Below, in pieces: positions 17,101 through 18,330 of a DNA stretch of 18,330 nucleotides. The notes beneath the pieces were generated by a model, which did no database searches, was not told where the DNA came from, and saw only the letters and a list, made by a program, of their open reading frames with translations. This DNA comes from DAIRET01 sp036795455 (lineage in GTDB: Bacteria > Bacteroidota > Ignavibacteria > Ignavibacteriales > Ignavibacteriaceae): assembly GCA_036795455.1 (NCBI GenBank), contig DAIRET010000045.1, positions 1 through 18,330 of the forward strand, read 5' to 3'. The stretch's first letter is position 1. The number at the start of each line of letters is the position of its first letter. The position numbers were made by a program, and so were the translations under genes.

Positions 17101-18330
17101 TGATATAAGCGACAATGTTTTTGAAATCTATAAACCCTCAATCACATTAATACAACCGAACGGTGGAGAAGAGTGGCGTTTTGAAGAGACTTATTCAATC
17201 GATTGGACAAGCAATAAAGTTGATTACGTCTCTATCGAGTATTCGACCAATAACGGTTTGAACTGGAACCTCATTACAAGTATGCCTGCAAGTATGGGAA
17301 CATACAACTGGATAATACCCGACACACCTTCTGATCAGTGTCTTGTAAGAATTATTGAACAATCCGAGAAAGGAATTACAGCCGGCGATACAAGCGATGC
17401 TGTATTCACAATTTTCAAACCATTGCTTACAATTATTACTCCCAACGGCGGTGATCAGGTTGAAGTACGCAAAGAATTTATGATACAATGGGCTGCGGAT
17501 AAAATCCCTTACATTGATATTTATTATACAACCAACGATGGAACTTCGTGGGAAAGCATTGTGAATGCTTATTCGGCTTCCACACAGTATTATACATGGA
17601 CTGTCCCGAATACACCTTCGGTTAATTGTAGGATTATGATTACCGAAGCCGGTGTTAAAGATGGTATTATGAGCGATACAAGCGATGCAGTATTCACGAT
17701 CTTCGACCCTGAACGCGATGCATTAATCTCTTTCTTCAATAACACAAACGGAACAAACTGGACCAATAAAACAAATTGGAATACATACGAACCTCTTGCA
17801 TCGTGGTATGGAGTAACAGTTACCGAAGACCGCGTAACAGGATTAGAGCTGATTAATAATAACCTTTCAGGAGTAATACCATCATCGTTTGAAGCGTTAA
17901 CGGAGTTAACCGATTTAGTTTTACAGGGAAATTCTTTAACCGGTTGGTATCCGCCTGCACAAGGAACATTTACAAAGTTGATTTATCTTGATTTATCACA
18001 AAATCAACTAACAGGTAATATTCCCGAATCATTCTTTAGCTTTACAGCACTAAGACATATTTATTTAAACCAGAATAATCTTACCGGTTCAATCCCCGCT
18101 TTGTTCGGTAACCTGGTTAATCTTACAAATTTAAATCTTGCAAATAACCAGCTTAGCGGTACCATTCCCTTGCAGTTGCTTGCATTAACTACTCTTAAAG
18201 AATTGAACCTGAGTGGTAACCAACTATCCGGCTCAATACCAACGCAGATTGGTAATTTATTTAATCTTGAAGTATTAAACCTCGGCGGTAATCAATTCAG
18301 CGGTTCAATTCCTCCGCAAGTAGGTGCATT
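11165..18330 (+). CDS. Giant modular surface protein, partial (C-terminus beyond window)
   Basis: A single open frame of 2388 complete codons starts at ATG 11165 and is still open at the right edge. GAGG lies 5 nt before the ATG. Residues 1 to about 21 are a signal peptide (MKNFLLFLSITILLSINSL). Domains in order are 14 delta-60/DUF5122-like propeller repeats (about 24-703); two Ig-like repeats (708-899); a FISUMP domain (900-1093); one Ig-like repeat (about 1100-1195); a LamG/concanavalin-like domain (1196-1404); eight Ig-like repeats (1405-2182); and a plant-type leucine-rich repeat region with its N-terminal cap (2183 onward). This build is that of a secreted or surface-anchored adhesin or matrix protein of FCB bacteria, which normally ends in a T9SS tail; the tail is not in the window. 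The frame was checked by eye at intervals and shows no break. Any ligand is unknown, though LamG and FISUMP domains often suggest glycan or surface binding. Confidence 0.9.
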   Translation, partial: MKNFLLFLSITILLSINSLPQTAVLDEDFPVTNGTIYSIAFDENYTYLAGSFNYVGPSTGNGAKLSTNGNLHDASFPRVNDLIKTIIPDGNGGWYIGGRFTKVGTVERNRVARINADGSVHSWNPNSNGDVNVILMNGSDIYVGGEFTTIGGSSLSRLAKLNNSTGEAISGWAPNPDGKVNSLVISGSDLFIGGDFYNVGGYIRKGIAKLYLGSGAVNTSWSADVDGYINRVAVSGSDVYAAGNFSSIGGQAIEQIAKLNYTSGTVNASWNANSDSYINEMVINGSDIYVGGTFYNIGGQSRQYFAKLFTSNGQADLQWNPVVDLNANSIVIDGSYIYLGGSFTAINGQSKYRIARLNISDGSVDNYWNPSTSGSINAIAISQSEVCIGGEFNSVSGLPRNGIVRVSNSTNLIDESWNPNPNTNSNIYSIFIKNADIYVGGTFTSIGGTSIGRLAKLNPYNSSADVNWNPGATGDVNVIVVKDNDIYVGGNFTSIGGSSRMRIAKLDAASGTANSSWNPTANGRVRAISIYNNEIYVGGDFTFIGGYDRNKLAKLNDTNGAADLNWNPNPNNAIYTLAVDESNVFVGGAFTSIDSYTINRLAKLYRTSGNVDNSWIPAPNNTVYSMLLDGNDLYVGGDFLTIGSQTINYFSKLDKLSGSSDANFDLKINSRAHEIKLKGNNLFLAGFFGKINNSPQKSVAKFELPPKGTITITDPNGGNKLRVDDEYYIQWYSENVNAVDLDYSTDNGSTWISITTNQLAGDGNYLWQVPNTPSNQCKIRIKDSYGTAYDISDDVFQIVYASLQLIQPNGGETLSAGSYYEIKWSSADIEQVNLVYSTDNGVNWNYIATTSALSGSYQWLVPNTPSNQCKIFIEEFYYGVGGKESIISDTSDNVFVIELNPCPDLPSITYEGKTYNTVQIGDQCWLRENLNVGVMINSTFNQTDNSLTEKYCYENDTSNCNTYGGLYQWNEVMQYSTVEGAKGICPDGWHIPTLAEFQTLANTVENNGNALKAIGQGDYPGEGTNTSGFSALFAGARNSDGSFSFGAGAYMWSSSEYTPSNGANYLHVNTYDSLVIIPISDGKNYGFSIRCLKDEDVPDTLTILTPNGGEEWVGGTLYSIEWTTNLGPETVVIELSTNSGDSWSYIGQENANMNYFEWTPPTISSTGCLIRILVQGEVKTVAGDTTDNVFRIVKDSIDLGLIAYYPFTGDHFDYSGYNNNGTNNGVTLTEDRFGNATSAYYFPGNEWISVPSSTTLNGITNGLTLSAWIKPEELANQNILNKWFDDSANDRGFFINTNSTGNPWIGIIDDLNTVSSTKSLVRNRWQYVVGTWDGSYLNLYIDGKLSGSYQTTGTFVNQDVVMGIGADPNPGPKNFFNGRIDDIRIYNRGLSQDEIESLYRQNEWEDAYIQVFSPNNEENIEAGTSYDITWERFNVENVKIEYSTNSGAEWLLINSSVPAFPSTYEWIVPNTLSDECLVRITDVYDPQLADTSGMFEIYQRSITVLAPNGGEELKAGTNYYISWESSYIDNVDIKYSTNNGDTWLYIAGSISADEGSYVWNVPDSPSENCLIKISESSIYKNEFISDQSDSVFTIYKPSISILTPNGGEEWRVDNTYSIEWNSSHLEFVGIEYSTDAGLNWDFLDVVLARNGYYDWTIPNTPSDQCIVRIYESGGATIGQESVISDTSDNVFTIYNPSLTVLEPNGGEEWRVGNSYQITWNNSYIDYIGIEYSTDSGATWEFITQTSASSGYFDWTIPDTPSDECKIKIYEVTGEVKQTESFVSDTSDGLFRIYKPTLTLSSPNGGEEWRVASQQYIYWSSSDMDYIDIEYSTDNGNSWDNITNSVPASNGNYLWNVPDTPSEECLIKLSESSGGGVSKYLVYDISDSVFTIFKPSITVVTPNGDESWRTGNNYSIEWTSHYVSSVKLEYTTDNGENWIYIDDAMANSGSYEWTVPDTPSDQCKVKITDNYGTISKGNAFDISDNVFEIYKPSITLIQPNGGEEWRFEETYSIDWTSNKVDYVSIEYSTNNGLNWNLITSMPASMGTYNWIIPDTPSDQCLVRIIEQSEKGITAGDTSDAVFTIFKPLLTIITPNGGDQVEVRKEFMIQWAADKIPYIDIYYTTNDGTSWESIVNAYSASTQYYTWTVPNTPSVNCRIMITEAGVKDGIMSDTSDAVFTIFDPERDALISFFNNTNGTNWTNKTNWNTYEPLASWYGVTVTEDRVTGLELINNNLSGVIPSSFEALTELTDLVLQGNSLTGWYPPAQGTFTKLIYLDLSQNQLTGNIPESFFSFTALRHIYLNQNNLTGSIPALFGNLVNLTNLNLANNQLSGTIPLQLLALTTLKELNLSGNQLSGSIPTQIGNLFNLEVLNLGGNQFSGSIPPQVGA
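11270..13270 (+). repeat. Fourteen delta-60-like propeller repeats (coding)
   Basis: A motif of the form [YF][VIL]xG[GA]xFxxIGG recurs 14 times with a period of about 49 codons (147-150 nt): for example YLAGSFNYVG, YIGGRFTKVG, YVGGEFTTIGG, FIGGDFYNVGG, YVGGTFTSIGG, YVGGNFTSIGG and YVGGDFTFIGG, ending with a degenerate FLAGFFGKINN. Between the motifs, AKLN and a SWNPN-like stretch (NxxWNPxxxxxV) are conserved. Two seven-bladed propellers would account for the number 14; that is inference. The repeats are diverged at DNA level, so they are old rather than recent duplications. Confidence 0.8.
13862..14443 (+). other. FISUMP domain within the giant protein
   Basis: Residues 900-1093 match the Fibrobacter succinogenes major paralogous domain pattern: YNTVQIGDQCWLRENLNVG near the start, YGGLYQWNEVM, GICPDGWHIPTLAEFQTL in the middle and YGFSIRCLKD at the end. 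It has six cysteines (CPDL, DQCW, KYCY, SNCN, GICP, IRCL) that could form three disulfides. The fold is C-type-lectin-related in known families; its role here is unknown. Confidence 0.85.
14750..15376 (+). other. LamG/concanavalin A-like domain within the giant protein
   Basis: Residues 1196-1404 show the LamG-like jelly-roll pattern: IAYYPFTGDHFDYSGYNNNG, then FPGNEWISVPSS, LTLSAWIKPEEL, WQYVVGTWDGSYLNLYIDG and FNGRIDDIRIYNRGLSQDEI. Domains of this kind commonly bind glycans or act as spacers in secreted proteins. It contains no cysteine, unlike the neighbouring repeats and the FISUMP domain. Confidence 0.85.
17711..18330 (+). repeat. Plant-type leucine-rich repeats with N-terminal cap (partial)
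   Basis: Residues 2183 onward begin with an LRRNT_2-like cap (ERDALISFFNNTNGTNW, then WYGVTVTEDRVTGLEL) followed by repeats of about 24 residues with the plant-type consensus LxxLxxLxLxxNxLxGxIP: NLSGVIPSSF, NSLTGWYPPA, NQLTGNIPESF, NNLTGSIPALF, NQLSGTIPLQL, NQLSGSIPTQI and NQFSGSIPPQV. The array continues past the right edge. Confidence 0.9.

Larger units (their letters stand above)
13286..17710 (+). repeat. Eleven Ig-like repeats (coding), interrupted by two other domains
   Basis: The repeats start at residues 708, 802, 1100, 1405, about 1500, 1598, 1697, 1796, 1895, 1992 and 2087, each about 95-100 residues. The shared pattern is LxPNGGEEWRxGxxYxIxW, then (V/I)xIEYSTDxGxxW, then GxYxWxVPxTPSDxC(K/L)(I/V)(K/R)I, ending SDTSDxVFxI. 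Each copy has exactly one cysteine, at the PSDxC position. The run of eight from residue 1405 is tandem with near-constant length, pointing to duplication. A FISUMP domain separates copies 2 and 3 and a LamG-like domain separates copies 3 and 4. Copy 9 reads PNGDESW in place of PNGGEEW. Such repeats are found in secreted proteins of this superphylum and probably serve as a stalk. Confidence 0.85.

Noticed and set aside
11165..18330. CRISPR array or DNA tandem repeat in the repeat-rich region
   Set aside because: The periodicity (about 147 and 295 nt) is in protein motifs, with diverged DNA and no conserved repeat-spacer pattern.

Overview
The window suggests a bacterium of the Fibrobacterota-Chlorobiota-Bacteroidota (FCB) superphylum, most likely an Ignavibacteria-type organism. 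The evidence is a type IX secretion (T9SS) C-terminal sorting domain on the amidase (YPNPFNPTT ... GxxVxTL ... GxYxxxFDA ... SGVYFYxL), many large secreted repeat proteins (YCF48/BNR propeller, PD40 propeller, delta-60-like propeller, Ig-like arrays), a Fibrobacter-type FISUMP domain, AT-rich DNA and patchy Shine-Dalgarno use. This placement is inference from domain style; no rRNA or housekeeping marker is present. No tRNA, rRNA, CRISPR array, insertion sequence or phage gene was seen.

Layout. (1) 1-1169, minus: the 5' part of a secreted YCF48/BNR-repeat protein that runs off the left edge, preceded by a leader region with a sigma70-like promoter and a possible 39-residue membrane peptide. 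(2) 1601-4936, minus: a translationally coupled pair, a secreted PD40/TolB-like propeller followed by a zinc N-acetylmuramoyl-L-alanine amidase with Ig-like domains and a T9SS tail; a strong hairpin closes the unit. (3) 5249-7414, plus: a class I methyltransferase, an unrecognised 59-residue protein that exactly fills the gap, and an AAA ATPase with a DUF4143-type C-terminus. The start and stop codons overlap or nearly touch, so this looks like one transcript. (4) 7443-10824, minus: a four-gene operon of ABC ATPase, ABC-2 type permease, a LolA-like periplasmic protein and an SMP-30/gluconolactonase-like propeller, with junctions of 1 nt, 16 nt and a 4-nt overlap. (5) 11165 to the right edge, plus: one uninterrupted reading frame of at least 2388 codons for a giant modular surface protein. 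It has a signal peptide, 14 propeller repeats, 11 Ig-like repeats interrupted by a FISUMP domain and a LamG-like domain, and then plant-type leucine-rich repeats that are still running at the window end.

How the parts work together. Most of the products are exported. The amidase, the YCF48 protein and the giant protein look like cell-surface or secreted T9SS cargo, although only the amidase shows its sorting tail inside the window. The ABC operon looks like an envelope export or lipoprotein-related system. The methyltransferase/59-residue/ATPase cassette is the only cytoplasmic unit and the one whose purpose is least clear.

The most notable observations are the giant mosaic protein with exactly one cysteine at the same site in each of its 11 Ig-like repeats, the small gene locked between the methyltransferase and the ATPase, and the T9SS-tagged peptidoglycan amidase coupled to a PD40 propeller.
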